Source: a virus. From it: 64,000 nt of DNA. The notes under the pieces were generated by a model that did no database searches, had not been told where the DNA came from, and saw only the letters and a list, made by a program, of their open reading frames with translations. Location: the IMG/VR virus record IMGVR_UViG_3300027759_000079, positions 1 through 64,000 of that record. One strand, given 5' to 3'. How positions within the stretch are numbered: the stretch's first letter is position 1; each line of letters opens with the position of its first letter. The position numbers and the translations under genes are program-made. This document shows positions 48,057-56,494 of the stretch, one piece after another.

Positions 48057-49042
48057 GTTAAGAAATCTTTAATTTTTTGAATTGCTGTGGTTTTTTCAAG
48101 GAAAGCTTGTTGGACAAACTGCCGTTGATGTTTAAGTTCTTGCTCGTAGTTCAATGATGAAACATAATTTGTCAAGCCTTTTGACAATCTTTTTTCATCA
48201 ATAATGATATTAGGAGATAAATTATACCCGCAGTTCTTAATAGTATTTTCGCATCCAGCGTCGAACAACATAACAACATCATTCATTAAAGACTCATAGA
48301 AACGATTCGCCAAGAAAGCGTAGTTTGAGTGAGTGTGTAGATCTTCAATGTAGATTGAGTATTTATATTTGCGTAAATCCTCTTCGTTCTTCTTCCAAGA
48401 CAATTTTTCAACATAACTGCATTTGCAGTTGATCGCTTGGAATTTCTTAACATTCTTTGGTGAACAAGAAAGAGAAACGCCTTCTGTTAAAAACTTCTCG
48501 AAAGAAACTTGGCGATGCTTACGGTAAGTGCCATAGTAAATGATACCGTCCTTATCGGCAGGATTCGTCGGATTGCGCGTATCCATAATCAAAGAATTAA
48601 GATTCACGGTAAGCCACTCAACAATAAAGTCGTTTAGCTTTTTGCCCGCGATGTTTTTATTGAGAATCCAGTGGCGATAACCGCTACGAGGATTATTGCA
48701 GATCATGTCATACTTTAATCCATGATTAATTACGCCATAGCGAAGAAGCTGATTGTCTTCAATGTCATGGTCGTTAACTAGCCAAACATACCTCGCGTTT
48801 GGATTCTTCGTCAAAATTTCGCGGTAAGGAACATGAGGCATATACGGTGACGCATACGCGCAAATGATTACGTCGTACTGGTTGGCTAAGATTTGTGGCA
48901 ATTTGTATTCGCCATCCAATAGGTCTGCGCCGAGTGCCTCGGCCAGAATCAAGCTGTTACGGCAATGAACGATTGATGTATCGTCAAACTCATTTGACAG
49001 CGGCTTTCTCTTGCTTGTGCTTTCGATGATTAAGATTTTCAT
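48053..49042 (-). CDS. GT-B-like glycosyltransferase
   Basis: 329 residues. A Rossmann-like start (KILIIESTSKRKPLSNEFDDTSI), WLVNDHDIEDNQLL and the C-terminal YSIYIEDLHTHSNYAFLANRFYESLMNDVVMLFDAG, which resembles the donor-binding end of GT-B glycosyltransferases. Phages use such enzymes to modify DNA bases or receptors. It overlaps the deaminase gene by 53 nt, which raises the thought of DNA-base glycosylation, but the substrate is unknown. Confidence 0.55.
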   Translation of the reverse strand: MKILIIESTSKRKPLSNEFDDTSIVHCRNSLILAEALGADLLDGEYKLPQILANQYDVIICAYASPYMPHVPYREILTKNPNARYVWLVNDHDIEDNQLLRYGVINHGLKYDMICNNPRSGYRHWILNKNIAGKKLNDFIVEWLTVNLNSLIMDTRNPTNPADKDGIIYYGTYRKHRQVSFEKFLTEGVSLSCSPKNVKKFQAINCKCSYVEKLSWKKNEEDLRKYKYSIYIEDLHTHSNYAFLANRFYESLMNDVVMLFDAGCENTIKNCGYNLSPNIIIDEKRLSKGLTNYVSSLNYEQELKHQRQFVQQAFLEKTTAIQKIKDFLT

Positions 49043-49415
49043 TAAATTTTGCGAATTCGCCTTGTTCGTTTGAGTAGTAAATTTCTTTGAAAATTACATC
49101 GCCCAAAAGCTTTTGGCAGTGTTTGCAAGGTTTACCCATAGCTATTTTTTCGTTTCTGTCAATACGAAATGTAACTAAAGTATTTTTCGAGTGATCGACC
49201 TTGCCAGATTTAATGACGGCGCACGCTTCGGCATGGATGCCGCTTCCTTCAAAATAACCGTACTTTCTGTTTATCGGGTGAGACTTGTTTGAGTTTCTTC
49301 CGATAGAAACGACACGATTCTTGTGCAGTATAAAAGCAAAATGACGACACCGGATTCCAGTGTCGTCATAGATAATTAGATTTTTTGCTAGGTTTACGAG
49401 ACGCTCAAACTTCAT
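48990..49415 (-). CDS. Cytidine/dCMP deaminase-like protein
   Basis: 141 residues. HAE at residues 61-63 and PCKHC at 96-100 form the zinc site of the cytidine-deaminase fold. Size is near that of phage dCMP deaminases but the surroundings differ. It may deaminate nucleotides or a nucleobase. It overlaps the glycosyltransferase-like gene by 53 nt and the next gene by 1 nt. Confidence 0.7.
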   Translation of the reverse strand: MKFERLVNLAKNLIIYDDTGIRCRHFAFILHKNRVVSIGRNSNKSHPINRKYGYFEGSGIHAEACAVIKSGKVDHSKNTLVTFRIDRNEKIAMGKPCKHCQKLLGDVIFKEIYYSNEQGEFAKFNENLNHRKHKQEKAAVK

Positions 49416-49795
49416 TAGAAGTTATATCTAATGCGGACTTCGCCGCCTGTGTCAAGGAATTTTGATGGCAATTTAGAATTTAAACGCTTGCCATTGCTTC
49501 CTTCAAACTTGAGTTTAACATCAACTTTGCTGATAGAGACTTTGGTTCCGAGTTCAAAAGTGTCCATGTTTTGACCTTTGTTAAAGGAATTGACATATTG
49601 ACGACCTTTGCCAACTTCGGCATAAACCCAAGGATAAGCTACGCCAACGCGAGCTTCATGGGAATATGTTTGGGTATTCCAGTTAGTAGCGGAGGTGTTA
49701 TTCTTGGACTCTAGATAAAATGGGATACCAGCGTGAGCTTTGGTAGCCAAAAGAGCTAGAGTTAACGAAACGATGAATAGTTTAATTTTGTTCAT
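49415..49795 (-). CDS. Small outer-membrane-like protein with signal peptide
   Basis: 126 residues from ATG 49795; a second ATG two codons up (49801) is also possible. Signal peptide (IKLFIVSLTLALLATKAHA, cleaved after AHA). The mature part is beta-strand-rich (ARVGVAYPWVYAEVGKG, TFELGTKVSISKVDVKLKFEGS) and ends with TGGEVRIRYNF, a terminal Phe as in outer-membrane barrels. It is short for a barrel. It might change the host surface, for example block superinfection. Confidence 0.5.
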   Translation of the reverse strand: MNKIKLFIVSLTLALLATKAHAGIPFYLESKNNTSATNWNTQTYSHEARVGVAYPWVYAEVGKGRQYVNSFNKGQNMDTFELGTKVSISKVDVKLKFEGSNGKRLNSKLPSKFLDTGGEVRIRYNF

Positions 49796-49820
49796 AATCA
49801 TTATAATTATTACATTAACT

Positions 49821-50306
49821 TTAATTTTTTCTATAAATAAGTTTTAAAAACAATTCGCTTTCTTGATTAACTTCCTCGAAACCATAAGATTTAATTAATT
49901 TTAAATAAGAGTCGAATCTTTTGCGCTTTTTGAATACATGAACAGTGATTTCTCGGTATTTGGATATTTCTAAGTAATTCGTGAAGGCTTGTTTGATCTG
50001 TTCGGTTTGATGGATAACTTTGGGGTCAGAGAACATATAAGTGAACTCTGCTGAGATGCTAGTGGTTTCTCGGAATACTAATGCGCCAAAGATTTTGCCT
50101 TTGTCATTTTTAAACACACAAGACGTTCTAAAGTTATTTTGTAGGTTTAAAGATATTTCCTTAAAGAATAAAGAAGGCGAGGCAATCGTTGTTATACCAA
50201 ATGAGGCTTGGGCTTTTACCGCTAATCTTAAAACGTCGGGTAAATCAGACAAACGCATTGGCATTACGGTAAATGCGTCTATTTTTATATGGTTTTTCTG
50301 ACTCAT
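49821..50306 (-). CDS. GNAT-like acetyltransferase fold protein
   Basis: 161 residues. VMPMRLSDLPDVLRLAVKAQ, an EISLNLQN... strand set, GKIFGALVFRETTSISAEFTYMFSDP and EITVHVFKKRKRFDSYLKLIKSYGFEEV fit the GNAT order (strand-helix, then QxxGxA-like loop is poor here). The acetyl-CoA-binding motif is not clear, so it may be a degenerate or structural use of the fold. Divergent from the tail-tip gene at 50337. Confidence 0.4.
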   Translation of the reverse strand: MSQKNHIKIDAFTVMPMRLSDLPDVLRLAVKAQASFGITTIASPSLFFKEISLNLQNNFRTSCVFKNDKGKIFGALVFRETTSISAEFTYMFSDPKVIHQTEQIKQAFTNYLEISKYREITVHVFKKRKRFDSYLKLIKSYGFEEVNQESELFLKLIYRKN

Positions 50307-50308
50307 GG

Positions 50309-50314
50309 GTGTAA
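50309..50314 (+). promoter_or_regulatory. GTGTAA late-promoter-like motif before tail-tip operon
   Basis: GGGTGTAATATAATCTAAAGG lies 22 nt before ATG 50337; here a Shine-Dalgarno-like AAGGAA is also present, so this message probably has a leader. Confidence 0.5.
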
Positions 50315-50336
50315 TATAATCTAAAGGTAAAAGGAA

Positions 50337-51899
50337 ATGTCAAGGGAATCTAATCATAAAGCTAATTCGGAGTTATTTTCGCTGGAACCAACAGCGTTGT
50401 TGGAATTCTTCGTGATTTATTATGATTACGTTAATATGCCAGATGAGAAGCTTTACATTCATGGCGGCACTAATGGAATAAACGGCTCAATCTATTGGCA
50501 AGGAGAAGAATATGTACCTTTTCCTATACAAAGTTCAGGTTTTGAGAGTAAAGGCGATGGTTCTCTTCCTAGACCAAAGTTAATGGTATCTAATCAGGAC
50601 TTTTTCATGTCCAACTTGATTAGAAGATACAACAATCTTGCTGGTGCCAAGATAGTTAGAAAAAGAGTATTCCTTAAGTTCTTGGATAACAGAAACTTTT
50701 CTGAACAGCGTAATCCTTATGGAACTGCCGATGCTAATGCTGGTTTAGAAGATCAAGTATTTTTCATTTTAAGAAAATCGAGCGAAAACAGAGCTGTTGT
50801 TGAATTTGAACTTAGCTCTCCACTTGAGTTAGAACACGTTACGTTTCCGAAACGTATCGTTATGGCTCGTTATTGCTCTTTTCATTACAGAGGTAACGGT
50901 TGTCGTTATATGGGTGCGCCAGTAGCTAATGAATACGACCAAAGATTATCTACGGTAATGGATTTACGAAATGGTATTCTTAAAAGAAAATACACTAATA
51001 CTGTATTACCTCCTTTAGCTGGTGATCCAGCTGTTGATGTTCTTGAAGATTATCCAGATTTCTTTGTGACAGATTTACGCGATTCTATTTACGTTAATTC
51101 TTCGGAAGAAGTTTTGTCTGATGTTGTTGTTTCAGTGGCGACTCAAAAATGTTTTACTGAGTTTTATGGGTTTTTCAAAGTTGATCGCGGAGAAAATGGG
51201 AGCTATTCTTTTGGGGTTGATGTCGATGATTCGGCGGAAGTATATATTGATGGAGTTAAAGTAGCTTATAAATATGGAACAGGCTCAATGAGAAACGAGA
51301 ATTTACCTAGTCTTTTTAACGTAGTTGTTTCTAGTCCAAATTTAGGAGTAGGCTACCACAATATTTTAATCAAACATTATAATTATTTAGGTGGAAATGG
51401 CCTTGATTTATATTATCAAACAGGAACTAATTTAGGAACAGCAACTTGGACAAAGATTCCAACTACTCGTTATTATTATGACGCGACAGATTCTGGAAAA
51501 CTTTCTTCAGGACAAAAATTTACATTTGACGCTTCCTTAAATAAATCAGTTGGAAATGATAGAGCTACTTTATTATCAGCAAAGAATGAATTAAGATGGA
51601 AGAACAATGGAAATGCTTATAAAGTTGGTGATTTCGTATATAGAGAAACGAGCAATATAAAAGTTTCTAAAAGTGATATTAACGAAGTCCCAAATTGGGA
51701 GCCGCTTATGAAAGTTTACGTTTGTTTGAAAAACCATACATCAGCGCCTAATAAAGATCCATTCTTTAATAAAGAACATTGGGTTGCTGATCAATGCTCT
51801 AAAACTCTTACTGGATGCAAAATGAGATTTGGAAACGAAGGATCGCTTCCTTTTGGCGGGTTCCCCGGTACAGAAGAATACAGCATTAACGGACAATAA
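50337..51899 (+). CDS. Minor tail protein L homologue with insertion
   Basis: 520 residues. Residues 1-190 match lambda gpL (GFESKGDGSLPRPKLMVSNQDFF, YCSFHYRGNGCRYMG) and the C-terminus matches its end (CSKTLTGCKMRFG...PFGGFPG). Cys180, Cys189, Cys487 and Cys494 fit the four iron-sulfur ligands of gpL. Between them about 300 residues are inserted: a PA14-like part (about 268-378; SVATQKCFTEFYGFFKVDRG...) and a CBM-like module (YKVGDFVY...VYVCLKNHTS, about 421-490). The insert may bind sugars on the host surface. First gene of the tail-tip operon. Confidence 0.8.
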   Translation: MSRESNHKANSELFSLEPTALLEFFVIYYDYVNMPDEKLYIHGGTNGINGSIYWQGEEYVPFPIQSSGFESKGDGSLPRPKLMVSNQDFFMSNLIRRYNNLAGAKIVRKRVFLKFLDNRNFSEQRNPYGTADANAGLEDQVFFILRKSSENRAVVEFELSSPLELEHVTFPKRIVMARYCSFHYRGNGCRYMGAPVANEYDQRLSTVMDLRNGILKRKYTNTVLPPLAGDPAVDVLEDYPDFFVTDLRDSIYVNSSEEVLSDVVVSVATQKCFTEFYGFFKVDRGENGSYSFGVDVDDSAEVYIDGVKVAYKYGTGSMRNENLPSLFNVVVSSPNLGVGYHNILIKHYNYLGGNGLDLYYQTGTNLGTATWTKIPTTRYYYDATDSGKLSSGQKFTFDASLNKSVGNDRATLLSAKNELRWKNNGNAYKVGDFVYRETSNIKVSKSDINEVPNWEPLMKVYVCLKNHTSAPNKDPFFNKEHWVADQCSKTLTGCKMRFGNEGSLPFGGFPGTEEYSINGQ

Positions 51900-51900
51900 T

Positions 51901-52263
51901 ATGAAATCTATAATTGATCACGCAGCCACATCTGACCTTGAAGTTTGCGGATTCATCTGCATGGAAGATGGCAAAGTGGTAACTGAGCCAGCAAAAAATA
52001 TCGCTATCTACGAAAATAACTTATTTGAGATTCACCCATTAGAGGTTGTAAAGAAAATCAGAAGCGGCAAGTTGATGGCAATCTATCATACTCATCCTTC
52101 ATCTGGAGAAGAGGAATCTAAGTTTGATAAATTTAATTGCGAAAATTCTTGTGTTCCGTATCTAATCTATAGCAAGCAAACAGAGAAGTTTAATCTTTTA
52201 ACGCCAAAGATTCCTCATGTTAGTAAAGAGTACATTAAAGTATTAAAGGAGATGTATGACTAA
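51901..52263 (+). CDS. JAB/JAMM-domain tail protein (gpK-like)
   Basis: 120 residues from ATG 51901. Glu14 in LEVCGF, then YHTHPSS (His63, His65) and SKFD (Ser73, Asp76) form a complete JAMM metalloprotease motif. In lambda the tail gene K has such a domain followed by an NlpC part; here only JAMM is present. It probably processes a tail protein or trims the host wall. The stop overlaps the next start by 8 nt. Confidence 0.8.
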   Translation: MKSIIDHAATSDLEVCGFICMEDGKVVTEPAKNIAIYENNLFEIHPLEVVKKIRSGKLMAIYHTHPSSGEEESKFDKFNCENSCVPYLIYSKQTEKFNLLTPKIPHVSKEYIKVLKEMYD

Positions 52264-55018
52264 TATATACTTGCATGGAGAATTGAGAAATCTTTACGGC
52301 GAACATTTTAAGCTGAACATTGAATCAGCGAAAGATACTTTTCGTGCAATCAATTCTAATAGAAAAGGTTTTATTACTACCGTTAAAAAATTAATGGGGA
52401 AAGGTGTTTATTATAGAATAATTATTGATGACGAAGTATTAAGTGATTCCAAAGAGCTGGGAATACAAAAAATCCCACAAGAAATACATATTGTTCCTGT
52501 GGTTTGGGGAGCTGGAAGTAACGGAGGAATGCAAATTTTATTAGCGGCGGTTCTAATTGCGACGAGTTTTATCGTTCCGACAAATTTTGCTTTTGCTATA
52601 AACGCTTTAAGAATGGTGGGAGCGGCTCTAGCTGTTCAAGGCGTTATGACGCTTTTGTATCCACCAGCAAAACCAGATTTTAATCAAGAAGTGTCTGCTG
52701 GTGGTAAATCTTATCTTTTCGGAAGCAAACCGGGCAACGCGTCTCAAGGCCAAGCTGTTCCAGTTGGATATGGCAGATTACTAATTCAATCTTCTCAAAT
52801 AAGCGCAACAGCTAACCATTATCCATTAGCAACAGACATTAAAAAATTAATGGCTCCTACTGATATGCCAGTAAGCGATTATACCGAAATTATCGCTAAT
52901 GACGAAGCTCCTTCTCCTTATGGGTTAAGCGTAGATGGATTCTCTACAAACCAAGCTACAGACCTAGGAGACAGTCAAATCTTCTCTTCTATCAATTTAG
53001 TTAATTCTTATATTAATATACTTACAACTAGCGTGGGCAAAGTAGCGAGTGATCCTGTTGAAGTTGTTGTGAAAACCAATGGAGAAGTAGTATCAAATCC
53101 AAATTTAGATACATACGATCAAGATATTAGTTACGAATGGAAAGAGATTTCTGCAACTACGCCCGGTGCTATTAAGATGGAAACTGCGTACGCTTTCAAT
53201 GATGGATTAGTCTATCGTTCTTATGATCCATTATCATTTAGATTAAAAACAAATTTAGGAACAGGAGATTTAAATACTCAGCCAAATTATTTCAATGTTT
53301 ATGAAAGCGGGTCGTTAGTAAAATGGGGTCCAACTGAATTTAATGATTTATCTATTGGAGATTGGGATAAAGATTACCTATTCAAGAAAAAAGAATTAAC
53401 AAATTATCAAGATCGTTATTTCTCTGCCGTAAGAGATTCGATGGGTAGAGCTGCGATTAGCGGAGCCTCTAGAGCTGGAAGCGTAGTGACGGTAACTACG
53501 CAAAACTCTCATGGATTTTTGAATAATATCAACGTCGATTTATTTGAATTAATAGGAACTGGAACAAATACCTCCTATGCTAACGGAACGCATTTGATAT
53601 CTGTTACAGGAACAGGAACAGGACAAACTAATTTTACATTTAGTATTTCTGGTGCAAGCGGATCTGAAGTATATTCGACATCAACAGGTTCTTATGCTGT
53701 AGCTACAGAACAGATAGCTCCTTTAAGCGGATCAACAGTAATTACTGGATTTTGGTCAGAAATACAAAACCCATCCAGTCAATATATATACAAAGCTTTA
53801 AAAATAAATACTGGAGTCATTCCATCTTTAGATCCTACAGGATGGAGCTTGGTGACATCTCCTTTAGCAGAAACAGGGTTTGACGCGTTAACTAATAGTT
53901 TTCCTGCATTTTCAACACAAGGTATTTATGTTGGAGACGTTAATCAAACAAATCTTCAAACTATAATTAACTCTGATGTAGATAGAAACTCAGTAGATAA
54001 CTATATGATGGAGTTTTATGGTTACTTATATGTAGAAATGAATCAAGATAAAGTTATTGACATTGTCGATGCACAATCAGGAGTAACTTACGAAATAACA
54101 AAAATAGGATCAACTGGTCAATGGGCAACTATCGGATTAACTGGATCAGGAAGTGCGCCGATTATGCCTGAACTTGGAATGACTTTTGTTAAAAATGCAA
54201 CAGCAGCTTTGACAGCAAGCAATGGAAAAGTTTATCCTGTAAGAAAATTTAACTTTAAAGTAGATTCTGATGATGCTGGCGATCTTCATATAGACGGACA
54301 GTTAGCTAGCTCGTATTACAATTCGCATGGATTTGCTTTAAATAATGTTCCAGCTCCAGCAATCGCGGATATACCATCGACAACAACTGAAATAATGTTA
54401 ACCGCAGGTTTCCATAGTTTAAATGCTAGATTCCAAGATGGAATTGGTTCTGACGGATTGAGTATTTATTATAGATCAAAACTTGATGGAGAGTCGTATT
54501 CACAATACGAAGTATTACCGTCTTCCGTTTTAAAGCATAGATCTTATAATGATTTGTCTCAAAAGAAAAATGTTAAATTCTCAAACAAGAGGACTTTGAT
54601 TGCGGCTTCTTCTATGGTGGCTGGTAAAAAATATAAAATTGTTACATTAGGAAGCGTTAACTGGAGTTCTATAGGAGCGAGTTCTCCAGCAATAGGAAGC
54701 GTATTTTACAGAAACAATACAGCGATAACTGGTTCTGGAGGATATGTATTTGAAGATTTGTTTAGTTATTCTCAGTATTCTTCTGCTGAATTTAACCGAT
54801 TAGTTAGATTCACGGCTGAAAGACCAAGCTCTGATTTATCTACATCTGCAAAATCTGGTTTGTCAATATATAAAGCAAAGTGGCAATGTATCGCTAAAAT
54901 CGGAACATCTAAAACCATCTATTCTTCGCCAGTAAAAATAGATGTAAAGTTCTTAAATTCCAATACTCAAAAATCATTACAGTCTTCTGTAAGCGATTCC
55001 AGACTGATAGGCGAATAA
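52256..55018 (+). CDS. Tail assembly protein I-like with PA14-like C-terminal part
   Basis: 920 residues. Residues 1-90 (TNIYLHGELRNLYGEHFKLNIESAKDTFRAI ... IHIVPVVWGAG) match lambda gpI, with a ubiquitin-like start and a hydrophobic stretch (ILLAAVLIATSFIVP) and YGRLLIQS. The remaining about 700 residues carry a VTVTTQNSHGFL segment, two YKIV.LG..NW-type modules (about 608-662 and 790-833) and a PA14-like region (about 660-742). It is far longer than gpI, so it is a fusion with host-binding domains. Confidence 0.7.
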   Translation: MTNIYLHGELRNLYGEHFKLNIESAKDTFRAINSNRKGFITTVKKLMGKGVYYRIIIDDEVLSDSKELGIQKIPQEIHIVPVVWGAGSNGGMQILLAAVLIATSFIVPTNFAFAINALRMVGAALAVQGVMTLLYPPAKPDFNQEVSAGGKSYLFGSKPGNASQGQAVPVGYGRLLIQSSQISATANHYPLATDIKKLMAPTDMPVSDYTEIIANDEAPSPYGLSVDGFSTNQATDLGDSQIFSSINLVNSYINILTTSVGKVASDPVEVVVKTNGEVVSNPNLDTYDQDISYEWKEISATTPGAIKMETAYAFNDGLVYRSYDPLSFRLKTNLGTGDLNTQPNYFNVYESGSLVKWGPTEFNDLSIGDWDKDYLFKKKELTNYQDRYFSAVRDSMGRAAISGASRAGSVVTVTTQNSHGFLNNINVDLFELIGTGTNTSYANGTHLISVTGTGTGQTNFTFSISGASGSEVYSTSTGSYAVATEQIAPLSGSTVITGFWSEIQNPSSQYIYKALKINTGVIPSLDPTGWSLVTSPLAETGFDALTNSFPAFSTQGIYVGDVNQTNLQTIINSDVDRNSVDNYMMEFYGYLYVEMNQDKVIDIVDAQSGVTYEITKIGSTGQWATIGLTGSGSAPIMPELGMTFVKNATAALTASNGKVYPVRKFNFKVDSDDAGDLHIDGQLASSYYNSHGFALNNVPAPAIADIPSTTTEIMLTAGFHSLNARFQDGIGSDGLSIYYRSKLDGESYSQYEVLPSSVLKHRSYNDLSQKKNVKFSNKRTLIAASSMVAGKKYKIVTLGSVNWSSIGASSPAIGSVFYRNNTAITGSGGYVFEDLFSYSQYSSAEFNRLVRFTAERPSSDLSTSAKSGLSIYKAKWQCIAKIGTSKTIYSSPVKIDVKFLNSNTQKSLQSSVSDSRLIGE

Positions 55019-55021
55019 TAC

Positions 55022-55915
55022 ATGAAAATACTTAATCCATATAGATTTTTCAAAGGAGCATTTGGCTCTGGAACTGACGCCGCCACTCCAAAATTAATAC
55101 CGCCCCGCGAACAAAACGGTCTTTTAAAATCAATATCTATATTTGAGTGTGTTGATTTGCTTTGCGAAGGTCCAATTTATGGATTGGTTGATCAATTTGG
55201 CAAAAAAATATATGGTTTAGATATGCTAAAAGGAATTTATTTGAACGATACTCCTGTTATGAATTATAAAGGAGAGTATAATTACAGAAATGTAATGATG
55301 GAAATCAACTTTGGAACTGAAAATCAAAAACCGTTAAATAATTTCAAAAAAGTATATATAGCTCGTCCAGCTAATTTTAAGTTACTAGGCCCAATCTCTA
55401 ATACAGATACAGGAGCTGAAGCTGCTTTGAACAATAGACCAGGTGGTAATTTCGTTAATTGGGCAAAAAGTAGTGATGGCTGGCCTAGCGAAAACCAAGA
55501 TCCTTTTGTATTTATTCATAAGATAAAGAATAAAGACGTTAAGAAGTTAAAAATTAGCTTATTAATAGAGCAGTTATTCGATACAGTGAGCGAGGGGAAC
55601 GATACAAACGGAGGATTGGGCACAAATAAAGCTACTAATTTAGAAATAAATATTAAATTTGGATTAGATGGCGGACTTATTCTTGGTAATAGAAATATAG
55701 TTATCAATGGTTTTGTCAATTCTCCATACGGATTAATGATCGGAGACGGCTCAAGCATGGGTGTTGGAGGAAGTCTTAATAGAAATATCGGAGTTGGAAC
55801 TATGTCAGGAAATGATGGAAATGGACCATCAGCGGGTGGTTCATTACCTAACGATACCACAAGAAATTATTGGGATGATTATTTAAGAGATCAATGGAAA
55901 GTAGGAGAACCGTAA
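55022..55915 (+). CDS. Tail tip protein J N-terminal-like
   Basis: 297 residues. SIFECVDLLCEGPIYGLVDQFGKKIYGLDMLKGIYLNDTPVMN and VMMEINFGTENQKPL match the N-terminal part of lambda gpJ. The rest of J is in the gene at 56495, so J is split with one gene in between. The C-terminal part is Gly/Ser-rich. Confidence 0.75.
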   Translation: MKILNPYRFFKGAFGSGTDAATPKLIPPREQNGLLKSISIFECVDLLCEGPIYGLVDQFGKKIYGLDMLKGIYLNDTPVMNYKGEYNYRNVMMEINFGTENQKPLNNFKKVYIARPANFKLLGPISNTDTGAEAALNNRPGGNFVNWAKSSDGWPSENQDPFVFIHKIKNKDVKKLKISLLIEQLFDTVSEGNDTNGGLGTNKATNLEINIKFGLDGGLILGNRNIVINGFVNSPYGLMIGDGSSMGVGGSLNRNIGVGTMSGNDGNGPSAGGSLPNDTTRNYWDDYLRDQWKVGEP

Positions 55916-55916
55916 T

Positions 55917-56480
55917 ATGTCTATTCAAAAAACACAAGCAGAGGTTGTAGCGTTAGGAATTAGCCCAAGAAATTATTCAGCTATACTATCTACTATATAT
56001 GATTTAAACGATAAAGCGGTAAGCAATTATGTTCCAACAGCTCCAAATACTATTGTATATACAAATTCTGTTGTTGGAGACGGAGCTTCATATAAAACGT
56101 TTAATGCGTTAGCTGCAAACTCATTTGTTAAAGGAAGTTCTATAACTGTTTCAGGAAGAGCTAGTTATTTTATTTATAGTGGATATACAACTATTTCTCA
56201 AAAAGCTGCTATTAAAGTAGTCGCTGAAATTGATTTCGGTCGTTCTTCGTCCACTTATCAAACTTATACTTGGGAAATGTTGGCGAGTGAAATTGTTACT
56301 GAAGGAAATAATGTAGGAACATTTTCTTTTCAAATACCATCCGAAATTACCAGTAAGCTAGCAGTAGCAGACGATCATTATTTAGCTATTTGGGCTACAT
56401 CGCCAGACAATGCGTTTGTAAAATTAACGGCAAGTGGAACTACTAATAATGCAAGAAAATTTGCAATAACAGCATCTTAA
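55917..56480 (+). CDS. Unknown tail-region protein
   Basis: 187 residues (MSIQKTQAEVVALGISPRNY...), beta-rich, Ser/Thr-rich, no family recognised. It separates the two J-like genes, so it is probably structural. It starts 1 nt after the previous stop. Confidence 0.55.
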   Translation: MSIQKTQAEVVALGISPRNYSAILSTIYDLNDKAVSNYVPTAPNTIVYTNSVVGDGASYKTFNALAANSFVKGSSITVSGRASYFIYSGYTTISQKAAIKVVAEIDFGRSSSTYQTYTWEMLASEIVTEGNNVGTFSFQIPSEITSKLAVADDHYLAIWATSPDNAFVKLTASGTTNNARKFAITAS

Positions 56481-56494
56481 AAATATAATAATTT

